Shown piece by piece: positions 52,169 to 61,279 of a stretch of DNA of 64,000 nt. The first letter of the stretch is position 1. Each line of letters opens with the position of its first letter. The position numbers were made by a program, and so were the translations under genes. The notes under the pieces were generated by a model. That model searched no databases. It was not told the origin of the DNA and saw nothing but the letters and a program-made list of their open reading frames with translations. This stretch comes from Kaiparowitsia implicata GSE-PSE-MK54-09C (GTDB taxonomy: Bacteria > Cyanobacteriota > Cyanobacteriia > Elainellales > Elainellaceae). Where the stretch lies: the NCBI GenBank assembly GCA_019359435.1, contig JAHHHI010000056.1, positions 62,001 through 126,000 of the forward strand, given 5' to 3'.

Positions 52169-54763
52169 ATGGCAAATTTTCGGTGTTTGGTTTGGCTGGC
52201 GGGGGTTATGGCCGTATTGGCGACGACCAATAACTTACCGGCCTTGGCGCAAGATGATGACTCCGGGGAGCAGGAGACGGAGGCCGCACTGCCCAGCAAG
52301 ACTCTGGTTGGTGCAAACCCCCAGGCTTTGTCTGACTTTACTGTGCCGCCAGCAATAACCGTGGATGAGTGGCTGACTCAAATCGCTCAGAGTGAACTCG
52401 TCCAGGTAACCGGTGTTGAAATCGACACGACAGAGGATGGGCTAACGGTAAATCTGCAAGCGACGGGTACCTTGGCGCAGCCCCGTGTGGCAACGGTGGG
52501 CAACGCGCTCATTGTTGAAATTTCCAATGCGGTGCTGGCTCTACCCCAGGGGCAAGAGTTTCAGCAGGCTGATCCGGCGGCGGGCATTGCGCTGCTGGCG
52601 GTAACTGCGTTGCCCAACAACCAGGTGCGGGTGGCCATTACTGGCTTAGATGCGCCCCCAACGGCAGATATCCAAACAGATGGCCAAAGCCTAATCTTGA
52701 GCGTACTGCCTGGAGTGGGAACTGACACCGCTGAGAATGAAGAGGCCATTCAGGTTGTTGTGACCGGAGAGCAAGAGGGATACGCACCCAGTAATGCCAC
52801 AACTGCAACAAGAACTGACACCCCGCTGCGAGATATTCCCCAATCGATTCAGGTGATTCCTCGTCAAGTGCTAGAGGATCAGGCTGCGACGGATTTGCAA
52901 GATATTACTCGCAATGTCAGTGGAGTTTTTCAGAGTAATACCTTTGGGGGCACCCTAGATCGCTTCCAAATCCGAGGCTTTGACTCAGACGTGTTTCTCC
53001 AGGATGGCTTTCGAGATCCGACATTTCGTATACGAGAAACAGCAAATATTGAACGGGTCGAGATATTAAAAGGCCCTGCATCGGTTTTATACGGCACCCT
53101 AGAACCGGGCGGCATTATCAATATTGTTACCAAACAACCTCTGGCAGAGCCCTATTATTCCTTAGCCGCATCCTTTGGTAGCTTCGGCTTGATTGAACCT
53201 TCCATTGATATATCCGGCCCTCTTAGTGAAGACGGAGAAGTGCTATACCGATTAAACACACTATATGAAAACCGAGATGTATTTCGAGACTTTGATCAAG
53301 ATGTAGAGCGTTTTTTTATTGCTCCAGTAATCAGTCTCGAAGTTGATGAGCGCACTGATCTGCTACTCAATTTTGAATATCTGAATGATGAGCGACCCTT
53401 TGACCGAGGGCTTGTGGCAGTTGGCAACGGCGTCGCCAACATACCGTTTGACCGCATTCTAGGTGAGCCAGACGATTTTGCCTTTACAGAATCAACTATC
53501 GCCAGCTACAGGCTTGAACATCGATTTAGTGAAAACTGGCAACTTCGTAATGAATTTCGATACAGTGCTCTTAACAGTCGGTCAACTAATGCACGACCCG
53601 TCAGCCTTGACGAAGATACAGGAATCCTTTCACGGGCCTGGGGAAACAACTCAGGCTTTGACAAAACCTTTGCCTTGCAGACCAACGTGGTTGGTGAATT
53701 TTCCACTGGATCAATTGACCATACCTTACTGCTTGGAATTGATCTTCTACGTATAGGCGAAAGCGCTGACAATCGCTTTGATTTTATTAGCGGTGCCCCC
53801 TCGATCAATATCTTTGCACCCGAATATGGCGTAGGTGTTCGCCCTGGAAGGGATCAATTACCTGAATTTGCTGTCTTTAGTACTCTCACTGACTCTCTCG
53901 GCATTTATGTACAAGACCAAATCGCTATCGCTGATAACTTAAGAATTTTAATAGGTGGGCGGTTTGATATCCTGAGTCAGGAGTCCTCTAGTAACTTCTT
54001 TTTCTCAGAGTTTGCGAGTGAGGATCAAAGTCAGCAGCAAAATGAAGCTTTCAGCCCCAGGCTTGGCATCCTTTACCGACCATTAGACTTCCTTTCTCTT
54101 TACGCTAGTTATAGTCGTTCATTTGCGCCTAACTCTGCCGTTGATGAGGGCGGTCAGTTACTAGAACCAGAACGGGGTACGCAGTTTGAGGCCGGTATTC
54201 GCGGCGATTTTTTCGACGGTAGACTAACGGCTAATCTTGCAGCTTTTGATCTTAGAAAGACCAATATTTCTAGCTTTGTGCCGCCAACGTTCTCCTTTGC
54301 TGAAGCCATCGGCGAGGTGCGTAGTCGCGGTATTGAGCTAGATGTCCTTGGAGAAATAACCGAAGGATGGAATATTATCGCCTCCTACAGCTACATTGAT
54401 GCAAAGGTTACTGAGGACTCAGGCAGCGAACTGGAGGGAAATCGTCCCCATGCTGTTCCTGAACATGCGCTGAGTTTATGGACTACTTACGAGATTCCCC
54501 AAGGCAGTTTGCAGGGATTAGGATTTGGTTTGGGCGCATTTCTTGTAGGCAATCGATTTGGAGATGATGCTAATACCTTCGAGGTAGGTAGCTACACTAG
54601 AGTTGATGCTTCTGTTTTTTATCGGCGCAATAACTGGCAAGCAGCAGTAAATTTCAAGAATCTGTTTGATATTGACTATATTGAAGGCCCTGCAAACGAT
54701 AGAACCCAAATTAATCCAGGAATTCCGTTTACGGTTCAAGCCACGGTAAGTGTGGAGTTTTAG
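52169..54763 (+). CDS. TonB-dependent siderophore receptor with AMIN domain, cassette II
   Basis: An 864-residue ferric-siderophore receptor. A signal peptide (CLVWLAGVMAVLATTNNLPA) is followed by an AMIN domain (about 65-190, VVATVGNALIVEISNAVLALPQ-like) and the TonB box IQVVVTGEQEG. The plug has DIPQSIQVIPRQVLEDQ and RVEILKGPASVLYGTLEPGG, and the C-terminus ends PGIPFTVQATVSVEF. The plug class is FhuA/FpvA-like, as in receptor III. The frame opens at a GTG four codons earlier; I take the ATG because GTGGTGTGATG also precedes receptor III's start. The DNA from about 52,950 on is noticeably richer in A+T than its neighbours. Confidence 0.93.
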   Translation: MANFRCLVWLAGVMAVLATTNNLPALAQDDDSGEQETEAALPSKTLVGANPQALSDFTVPPAITVDEWLTQIAQSELVQVTGVEIDTTEDGLTVNLQATGTLAQPRVATVGNALIVEISNAVLALPQGQEFQQADPAAGIALLAVTALPNNQVRVAITGLDAPPTADIQTDGQSLILSVLPGVGTDTAENEEAIQVVVTGEQEGYAPSNATTATRTDTPLRDIPQSIQVIPRQVLEDQAATDLQDITRNVSGVFQSNTFGGTLDRFQIRGFDSDVFLQDGFRDPTFRIRETANIERVEILKGPASVLYGTLEPGGIINIVTKQPLAEPYYSLAASFGSFGLIEPSIDISGPLSEDGEVLYRLNTLYENRDVFRDFDQDVERFFIAPVISLEVDERTDLLLNFEYLNDERPFDRGLVAVGNGVANIPFDRILGEPDDFAFTESTIASYRLEHRFSENWQLRNEFRYSALNSRSTNARPVSLDEDTGILSRAWGNNSGFDKTFALQTNVVGEFSTGSIDHTLLLGIDLLRIGESADNRFDFISGAPSINIFAPEYGVGVRPGRDQLPEFAVFSTLTDSLGIYVQDQIAIADNLRILIGGRFDILSQESSSNFFFSEFASEDQSQQQNEAFSPRLGILYRPLDFLSLYASYSRSFAPNSAVDEGGQLLEPERGTQFEAGIRGDFFDGRLTANLAAFDLRKTNISSFVPPTFSFAEAIGEVRSRGIELDVLGEITEGWNIIASYSYIDAKVTEDSGSELEGNRPHAVPEHALSLWTTYEIPQGSLQGLGFGLGAFLVGNRFGDDANTFEVGSYTRVDASVFYRRNNWQAAVNFKNLFDIDYIEGPANDRTQINPGIPFTVQATVSVEF

Positions 54764-54765
54764 AC

Positions 54766-55734
54766 ATGGGAGGAATCAAATTACAAGAATGCTATCGTAT
54801 AGTTTGCTTTAGCTTTCTGAGTCTTTGTGTACTCGTAGTTTTCTCATCTTGCGGAAACAATCGCCAATCAACCAAAATTCCTGCTTTTCCTCAGAAAATT
54901 TCGTCAGATTGTCGGATGATAGAGCATACATTGGGAGAAACCTGTGTACCAATTAATCCAAATCGAGTAATCGCTTTGGATGATTGCACTTTAGAACCCA
55001 TGCTTGCTCTTAATCTTCAACCTGTTGGTGCTCCTGTTAGTAACGTTAATATTCCCAACCAGGGTGATTTAAGTTCTATTCAAGACACTGGTTCTCCACC
55101 TAATCTAGAAACGATTTTTTCTCTTAAACCAGACTTGATTTTAGGCTGCGCCTATTCACAAGATGTATACAAACAAGCCACTCAGATTGCCCCTACTATT
55201 ATTGCACCGATTGAGTCAAGTGCCGACTGGAAGTCAGTGTTGTTTTTGGTAGCAGACACTGTAGGAAAAACTGATAAAGCAGAGCAATTAATGACAACCT
55301 ACACGAAGCGAATAGAAGCGCTACAATCTAAACTTGGTAAGCGCATTAATATTACTAAGATTTCAGTCATTCGGATTCATCCAGGACATATCTCTCTATA
55401 TGCTAAAGATGTATTTATCGGTACTCTGTTAGCTGATGTTGGGTTACCTCGCCCTAAATCTCAAAATCGAGATATTCCTGCTATTGATATTAGTAAAGAA
55501 AATATCCATGATGCGGATGGAGATGTGATTTTTGTTTGGGTTTATGGGAGTAATAGACAGCTGTTAGAAGCATCAGAAGCAGCACTAAAAAAACTCCAAT
55601 CTGATCCTCTATGGCAAGAATTGGATGCGGTCAAATTTGGCAAAGTATATATTGTTCCAGAATATTGGATTGGAGCAGGCCCACTGTCTGCAAATGCTGT
55701 TATTGACGACTTATTTAAGTATCTGGTGAATTAA
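54766..55734 (+). CDS. Ferric-siderophore binding lipoprotein, cassette II
   Basis: A 322-residue FecB/FhuD-type binding protein. A hydrophobic N-terminus (about residues 10-28) ends with the lipobox VVFSSC. Family signatures include NPNRVIALDDCTLEPMLALN, FSLKPDLILGC and IVPEYWIGAGPLSANAVIDD. It shares the start RxIxHxxGETCVP with the protein at 60243. It follows the receptor by 2 bases and the Suc_Fer gene follows 2 bases later, so a single transcript is likely. The gene is A+T-rich compared with the surrounding DNA. Confidence 0.9.
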   Translation: MGGIKLQECYRIVCFSFLSLCVLVVFSSCGNNRQSTKIPAFPQKISSDCRMIEHTLGETCVPINPNRVIALDDCTLEPMLALNLQPVGAPVSNVNIPNQGDLSSIQDTGSPPNLETIFSLKPDLILGCAYSQDVYKQATQIAPTIIAPIESSADWKSVLFLVADTVGKTDKAEQLMTTYTKRIEALQSKLGKRINITKISVIRIHPGHISLYAKDVFIGTLLADVGLPRPKSQNRDIPAIDISKENIHDADGDVIFVWVYGSNRQLLEASEAALKKLQSDPLWQELDAVKFGKVYIVPEYWIGAGPLSANAVIDDLFKYLVN

Positions 55735-55736
55735 AA

Positions 55737-56768
55737 ATGGTGACAACCAATACTATAAAGCCGTGTCACTTTTGTGCTGAGATCTCTAAGAGAAATGGCG
55801 AAGATCCAATTGGTTCGGCTGGTAAGTATGATCAATTCCTTCTGATTGAAGCACCCCTACCTTGGTCAGAGCAAATTTGGTTGAAGGCAGGTTCAATGCC
55901 TCAAGGGGTAATTGACGCATTTCAATTTGTCTGGGATCGTAATATCAAATTCAGACCCCTGGCGATCTCGTCTGATCAAAATGCTAACGCCAAAACCGGG
56001 TTGGTTCGTGTACTCTATTTCTCGCGTCCTTCAGCACAATTTTCCATTTTTGAGCGGCAAGAATACCTGATTCCCAAAGACGATCTATCCCATTTGGTGA
56101 TGGCATTACTTAACCAGCCTGAGCAATTATCTGAATTCCAAAAGTTTCGGCAGGATAATAAGTTGATGCGCGATCTTTTGGTCTGTACCCACGGAAGTCA
56201 TGATGTGTCGTGTGGTCGTTTTGGATATCCACTGTATGGGACATTAAAGCAGGACTATGCAGGCACCAATCTCCGCATCTGGCGGTGTTCCCACTTTGGC
56301 GGACATCAGTTTGCGCCAACCCTGCTAGACATGCCCGAAGGCCGATACTGGGGACATTTAGAACCTGAAATTTTGGATTTGCTCGTTTACCGCCAGGGTT
56401 CCGTTGCTGATTTACGGTCGTTCTACCGAGGTTGGGCCGGTCTCGCTTGGGCCGAACAAATCGTCGAACGAGAGATTTGGATCAAAGAAGGGTGGGAGTG
56501 GCTGACCTATTTGAAATCAGTAGAAACCCTGGCTATTTCAGATCCAGAAGCCGACTACCCTGACTGGGCAGACGTGCGTATTCATTTTTGTAGCCCCGAT
56601 AAAAACTATAGCGGCACCTATGAGGCTCGTATCGAAGCCTACAAAGAAGTTGAGACTATGTGGAACTCGGGCGATCGCACCTCAATCGAAACCATCAAAC
56701 AGTATCGGGTGTCTCGTTTAGTCAAACGTGAGCATTCACGACAAAACTTGACTAGACAGCTACCCTAA
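55737..56768 (+). CDS. Suc_Fer-family thioredoxin-like [2Fe-2S] protein, cassette II
   Basis: A 343-residue homologue of the protein at 46180. Likely ligands are Cys150 and Cys159 (VCTHGSHDVSCGRFG) and His186 and His190 (CSHFGGHQFAP), again C-x8-C and H-x3-H. The N-terminus has an extra Cys pair, CHFC (residues 10 and 13). Position after the binding protein and receptor supports a reductive step in iron release. The 3' end overlaps the convergent Uma2 gene by nine bases. Confidence 0.87.
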   Translation: MVTTNTIKPCHFCAEISKRNGEDPIGSAGKYDQFLLIEAPLPWSEQIWLKAGSMPQGVIDAFQFVWDRNIKFRPLAISSDQNANAKTGLVRVLYFSRPSAQFSIFERQEYLIPKDDLSHLVMALLNQPEQLSEFQKFRQDNKLMRDLLVCTHGSHDVSCGRFGYPLYGTLKQDYAGTNLRIWRCSHFGGHQFAPTLLDMPEGRYWGHLEPEILDLLVYRQGSVADLRSFYRGWAGLAWAEQIVEREIWIKEGWEWLTYLKSVETLAISDPEADYPDWADVRIHFCSPDKNYSGTYEARIEAYKEVETMWNSGDRTSIETIKQYRVSRLVKREHSRQNLTRQLP

Positions 56769-57515
56769 GCGTCCGGTAAATTCTCTGGGTCGAGGCCGAG
56801 CGATGGGCTCAAGACCGGCCTTTGGCCATCGCAAATAATCGGCCAGTCGTTCAGCCCGCCGCTGTTCTTGCTCAGCTCGCTCGGCGGGGGTCAGGTAGCG
56901 ATCGCCCTGCCGGTCAAACCAGCCCAGAGCTTCCCGATCCATCGGCTCAAACGGGAGGACACAACGCCCAATCCCTAGCCCCACTTCGGGCATCCAAAAC
57001 GGTTCGCCCATTTGCAGTTGGTAGGTGCCATTCACCAGTTTGTAGACCTCAAAGGGCAGATGTCGGTCTCGCTGCCAGAAGTTAGGGTTATAGATCACGT
57101 AGTATGGCATCCCCAGGCGAGCGTAGATATCTAGCTTGGTGTCGTACTCGCCGCCGGGGGTCTGTGACACCACTTCCAGGGCTAAAATCGGCGGCGTGTA
57201 ATTTTCTTCCCAGGTGACGTAACTGCTGCGCGACTTGCCCCCCTTGCGACGCTCAACCCCCAGGCTTAAAAAGCCGTCGGGCACTACCGGCACCCGTGGG
57301 TTGACCCCGGTGGTGTGGTAAACGCCCATGTCTACGGCAAAAAACCAGTCTTGACGGTCTTTCCAAAGGTATTCCAACACGAAGAGCAAGACATTGGGCA
57401 GCCAATTTTGATCTTCGCGACGCGACGTCCTTCGGCCTACGTTATCCACAGGCGTATCGTCTGAACAGGGAAGTTCATCGCTAGTAGGAAGTTGGGTGAG
57501 GTCGATGTCGATCAT
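56760..57515 (-). CDS. Uma2-family (DUF820) putative endonuclease
   Basis: A 251-residue member with the core VNPRVPVVPDGFLSLGV, YTPPILALEVVSQTPGGEYD and DIYARLGMPYYVIYNP, i.e. the PD-(D/E)xK elements. The C-terminal half has a charged helix, LTPAERAEQEQRRAERLADY. The start ATG at 57515 is three codons inside the longest frame. It is convergent with the Suc_Fer gene and sits between cassettes II and III. Confidence 0.82.
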   Translation of the reverse strand: MIDIDLTQLPTSDELPCSDDTPVDNVGRRTSRREDQNWLPNVLLFVLEYLWKDRQDWFFAVDMGVYHTTGVNPRVPVVPDGFLSLGVERRKGGKSRSSYVTWEENYTPPILALEVVSQTPGGEYDTKLDIYARLGMPYYVIYNPNFWQRDRHLPFEVYKLVNGTYQLQMGEPFWMPEVGLGIGRCVLPFEPMDREALGWFDRQGDRYLTPAERAEQEQRRAERLADYLRWPKAGLEPIARPRPREFTGRLG

Positions 57516-57663
57516 GGTCAACACCTAGTGTTCTGACCAACGTTCTACGTGACCCCATTGTAGCGCTAGGCCAAGCCAGCCCAAAAACTCCGGGGGGCGA
57601 TCGCAAAAACTCCGCCTAGGGATCATCTTGCTCTGAAGCCTACCCCCCTATCGAGTATTTTAT

Positions 57664-57678
57664 TGAGAAGTATTCCCA
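57664..57678. promoter_or_regulatory. Operator candidate TGAGAAGTATTCCCA upstream of receptor III
   Basis: The left arm TGAGAA and centre GTA match the consensus; the right arm TTCCCA is one base off TTCTCA. It ends 59 bases before the ATG. It closely resembles the site at 63204. Confidence 0.55.
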
Positions 57679-57737
57679 TTTGCCTTGAAGCCTTCAACGG
57701 CTAAGGCAGTGGTCTTGATCAATTAACAGGTGGTGTG

Positions 57738-60224
57738 ATGGGAGTTCGATTGCAGCGGTTGGTGTGGTTGGCGGGATGGCTGGCGCTGGTGCCGATATCG
57801 GCGCAGGCAGAAACGGCGTTGTCTTTACAGGATATGGCCCAGCCCAGCGGGCAGGCAGCGGATTTGGCCCAGGGGGCGACGCAAATTACCGACGTGCGGA
57901 TCGAGCCGGAGGGCGAGGGGCTGCGGCTGGTGCTGGATGCCGATGGGGCACTGGGGGAACCTGTGACCTCAGTGGTGGGCAATGCCCTGGTGGCCGAGAT
58001 AGCCAATGCGGTGCTGACATTGCCCGAGGGGGAGAGCTTTGAGCAGTTTGACCCCGCTGAGGGCATTGCCCTGGTGAGCGTGACCAGCCTGGAAGGCAAC
58101 CGGGTGCGGGTTTCGATCACGGGTAGCGACGGGCCGCCAGCGGTGAATGTGAGTACTGGGGCGGCGGGTTTGGTGCTGGGCATTGCCCCTGGTGTGGGTT
58201 TGGCCTCTGGCGATGACGACACCATCCGCATTGGGGTGACAGGGGCGGGCGACGAGGGCTACGCGCCACGCGACTCCAGCACTGCCACCCGTACAGATAC
58301 GCCCCTGCGCGATACCCCACGCACCATTCAGATCATTCCCGAACAGGTGCTGGAGGATCAGGGCATTACTCGTGTAGGCGATGCCGTGCGCAACGTCAGC
58401 AGCGTAGTGCAGGATGGTGGCTTTGGCAGCACCACTGACCAGCTCAATATTCGCGGCTTTTTTACCGACGGTATCTTTATCGATGGCTTTAGGGGCGATG
58501 GCTCGGGGTTTGCCGAAACCGCCAATGTAGAACGCATTGAGGTGCTGCGGGGGCCAGCCTCGGTGCTGTTTGGCAACACCCAGCCCAGCGGCATCATTAA
58601 CCTGGTCACCAAGCGACCCTTAGCGGAGCCGTTCTATAGCCTAGACCTTCAGGCGGGCAGCTACGGGCTGATTCGCCCCACGGTCGATGTGACCGGGCCG
58701 CTGAATGCGGATCGCACCATTCTCTACCGCTTTAACGGAGCTTACGAACGTGCCAATGGCTTCCGCGACTTCGACCAAACCATCAACCGCTTTTTTGCCG
58801 CGCCTTCGCTGGAGTTTCGTCTCAGCGATGCCACCACTCTCAATCTAGACGCCACCTACCGCAATGACGAACGCCCCTTTGATCGAGGGTTTTTGGCCAC
58901 CGGACGGGGCATTGTAAACACTCCGCTGAGCCGCATTTTTGGGGAGCCCGACGATGTCAGTCGGGTGCAAGAATACGGGGCCGGATACCGCCTGGAGCAC
59001 AAGTTTAGTGACAGTTGGCAGGTGCGCAACCAGTTTCGGCTGCTGTCAACCGATACCTTTGACTATCGGGCCGAGCCGCTGGCCCTGGACGAGGCTACGG
59101 GCATTTTAACCCGCAACTTTCGCTCCAACGACGACATTTCTGAGGTCTACTCGCTACAAACCGATTTGCTGGGCAACTTTTTTACTGGCTCAGTTGAGCA
59201 CGACCTGCTAATTGGGCTAGATCTGCGGCGACAGACTTTCGGCGGCACCCAGCGACGACTACCAGACGGGCTGACGCCCAGCCTTGATATCTTTAACCCG
59301 GTCTATAACGTCATTGAGCGCCCTCCCCTCAGCGCCCTGACCAATGAGGTGCGAAACAACAGCGATCGCACCAATGCCCTTGGCCTTTTTGTACAGGATC
59401 AGGTTCAAATCTTGGACAACCTGATCGTAGTCGCTGGAGGACGGTTTGACGTGGTTTCGCAATACAGCCTCGATAACCAAACGGGTGACGATTCTGGCCA
59501 GGATGTGACGGCGTTTACGCCCACCGTTGGCGTGGTCTATCAGCCGATTGAGCCGATTTCGCTCTATGCCAACTTTGCGCGATCGTTTCAGCCCAACTTT
59601 GGCACCGACGTCAACGACAACTTCTTACCCCCCGAGCGCGGCACCCAGTACGAGGTGGGTGTTCAGGCGGCCATCAATGATCGCCTGACGGCGTCCCTGG
59701 CGGCCTACAACATCACCAAAACCAACCTGGCCACCACCGACCCCGCCAACCCCGACTTCAGCATCCCCATTGCTGAACAGCGCAGCCGAGGCATTGATCT
59801 AAATGTCGCGGGCGAAATTCTGCCTGGCTGGAATGTGATTGCCTCCTATGGCTACATCGATGCCGCCTACACCCAGGAATTTTTTGGCCTACCCCCAGGT
59901 AGCCGGGTGCAAAACGTCCCCAACCACACCGCCAGCCTGTGGAGCACCTACGAGATTCAGAGCGGCGATTTGCAAGGGCTGGGCTTTGGGGCCGGGGTAT
60001 TTTATATCGGCGATCGCGCCGGAGATTTCGAAGACACCTTTGATTTACCCAGCTACCTACGCACCGATGCGGCGGTGTTTTACCGTCGCAACAACTGGCG
60101 GGCCGCCATCAATGTGCAGAACCTGTTCGACGTGCGCTATTTCAGCTCTAACAACTTTGGCCGGGTGGCGATCGAGCCGGGGGAACCCCTCAGCATTGTT
60201 GGCTCGCTGTCGGTTGATTTTTAA
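57738..60224 (+). CDS. TonB-dependent siderophore receptor with AMIN domain, cassette III
   Basis: An 828-residue receptor. A signal peptide (LQRLVWLAGWLALVPISAQA) is followed by an AMIN domain (about 45-150, ITDVRIEPEGEGLRLVLDAD; VVGNALVAEIANAVLTLPEG). The TonB-box-like region IRIGVTGAGDEGY and the plug RIEVLRGPASVLFGNTQPSG follow; the barrel ends EPGEPLSIVGSLSVDF. It is closer to receptor II than to I. ATG at 57738, with GTG one codon upstream; AGGTGGTG precedes it. The gene is G+C-rich, unlike receptor II. Confidence 0.93.
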   Translation: MGVRLQRLVWLAGWLALVPISAQAETALSLQDMAQPSGQAADLAQGATQITDVRIEPEGEGLRLVLDADGALGEPVTSVVGNALVAEIANAVLTLPEGESFEQFDPAEGIALVSVTSLEGNRVRVSITGSDGPPAVNVSTGAAGLVLGIAPGVGLASGDDDTIRIGVTGAGDEGYAPRDSSTATRTDTPLRDTPRTIQIIPEQVLEDQGITRVGDAVRNVSSVVQDGGFGSTTDQLNIRGFFTDGIFIDGFRGDGSGFAETANVERIEVLRGPASVLFGNTQPSGIINLVTKRPLAEPFYSLDLQAGSYGLIRPTVDVTGPLNADRTILYRFNGAYERANGFRDFDQTINRFFAAPSLEFRLSDATTLNLDATYRNDERPFDRGFLATGRGIVNTPLSRIFGEPDDVSRVQEYGAGYRLEHKFSDSWQVRNQFRLLSTDTFDYRAEPLALDEATGILTRNFRSNDDISEVYSLQTDLLGNFFTGSVEHDLLIGLDLRRQTFGGTQRRLPDGLTPSLDIFNPVYNVIERPPLSALTNEVRNNSDRTNALGLFVQDQVQILDNLIVVAGGRFDVVSQYSLDNQTGDDSGQDVTAFTPTVGVVYQPIEPISLYANFARSFQPNFGTDVNDNFLPPERGTQYEVGVQAAINDRLTASLAAYNITKTNLATTDPANPDFSIPIAEQRSRGIDLNVAGEILPGWNVIASYGYIDAAYTQEFFGLPPGSRVQNVPNHTASLWSTYEIQSGDLQGLGFGAGVFYIGDRAGDFEDTFDLPSYLRTDAAVFYRRNNWRAAINVQNLFDVRYFSSNNFGRVAIEPGEPLSIVGSLSVDF

Positions 60225-60242
60225 AGTTTTGAGCTTTAGTTA

Positions 60243-61277
60243 ATGCCCATGCATGGTTACAGAATGACTCGACCACTCTTTTGCAGCAGCCTAGGGACTA
60301 GTAGGTGGCGATCGCTCATCTTAGGACTGGTTACATTTCTCGCTGTAGTCATCCTGGGCAGCGCTTGTACACCCCATGTTTCTACTCAAAATGGCGGAAT
60401 TGCCAGCGCCGACTGTCGAGTCATCCGTCATGCCAGAGGCGAAACCTGTGTGCCCAATAACCCTCAGCGCGTTGTTGTTTTGGGTGCTTTAGATTATGCC
60501 CTGAGCTTAGGCATTAAACCGATCGGTAGCGATTGGTTAAGTGCTCAAGATATTCACCTCAGCGACATGCTCGACGGCATTGAAGACGTGGGCGGCAACG
60601 ATGCTCCTAACATCGAAAAGATCTTGACCCTCAACCCAGACTTCATTATTGGTGCAGATTATGTTTCAGCTAACTACGGTGCCCTATCTAAAATTGCCCC
60701 CACAGTCTTGATTGCCTACGAGCACAGCGGGCAGTGGAAGGAGTTTTTTATGAGTTTTGCAGAGGCGCTAGGCAAGACCGCAGCAGCCGAACAGGTGATA
60801 AACAATTACCAGGCTCGGACAGAAGAATTTAAGGCACAAATGGGAAGCCGTGCGGCTGAAATTGACGTATCAATTGTGCGGGTGTATCCAAGCTATGTGA
60901 ACCTGTACCTCAAAGACTCATTTTGTGGAACAGTGGTTGCCGATGCCGGACTGTCTCGCCCCCCTGCCCAAGATTTGACCGCAGCGGAAGCCAGCACTTT
61001 GTTTGACAATCCAATTCAATACACTGTCAGTCGCGAAAAAATGCCCGATGCCGATGGTGACGCCATATTTCTTTGGACCTACGGATTTCAAGATGACGTT
61101 GCCCAGCAGGCTCAGAGTCAGAAAGAAAAGTTAGTAGCTGATCCGGTATGGTCTACCTTAAGTGCGGTTCAAAATGGGCAGGTTTACGAAGTTCCTTCCT
61201 ACTGGATTGGGGATGGCCCGATCGCAGCCAATGCTGTCCTCGACGACCTATTCAAATATCTTGTGGAGCCATCGTAG
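60243..61277 (+). CDS. Ferric-siderophore binding lipoprotein, cassette III
   Basis: A 344-residue FecB/FhuD-type protein. A hydrophobic segment ends in the lipobox ILGSAC (about residue 43). Signatures are NPQRVVVLGALDYALSLGIK, LTLNPDFIIGADYV and VPSYWIGDGPIAANAVLDDL. It lies 18 bases after receptor III and 2 bases before the DUF1636 gene, so they form one operon. A short insertion (AEASTLFDNPIQYTVS) is not seen in cassette II's protein. Confidence 0.9.
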   Translation: MPMHGYRMTRPLFCSSLGTSRWRSLILGLVTFLAVVILGSACTPHVSTQNGGIASADCRVIRHARGETCVPNNPQRVVVLGALDYALSLGIKPIGSDWLSAQDIHLSDMLDGIEDVGGNDAPNIEKILTLNPDFIIGADYVSANYGALSKIAPTVLIAYEHSGQWKEFFMSFAEALGKTAAAEQVINNYQARTEEFKAQMGSRAAEIDVSIVRVYPSYVNLYLKDSFCGTVVADAGLSRPPAQDLTAAEASTLFDNPIQYTVSREKMPDADGDAIFLWTYGFQDDVAQQAQSQKEKLVADPVWSTLSAVQNGQVYEVPSYWIGDGPIAANAVLDDLFKYLVEPS

Positions 61278-61279
61278 CC

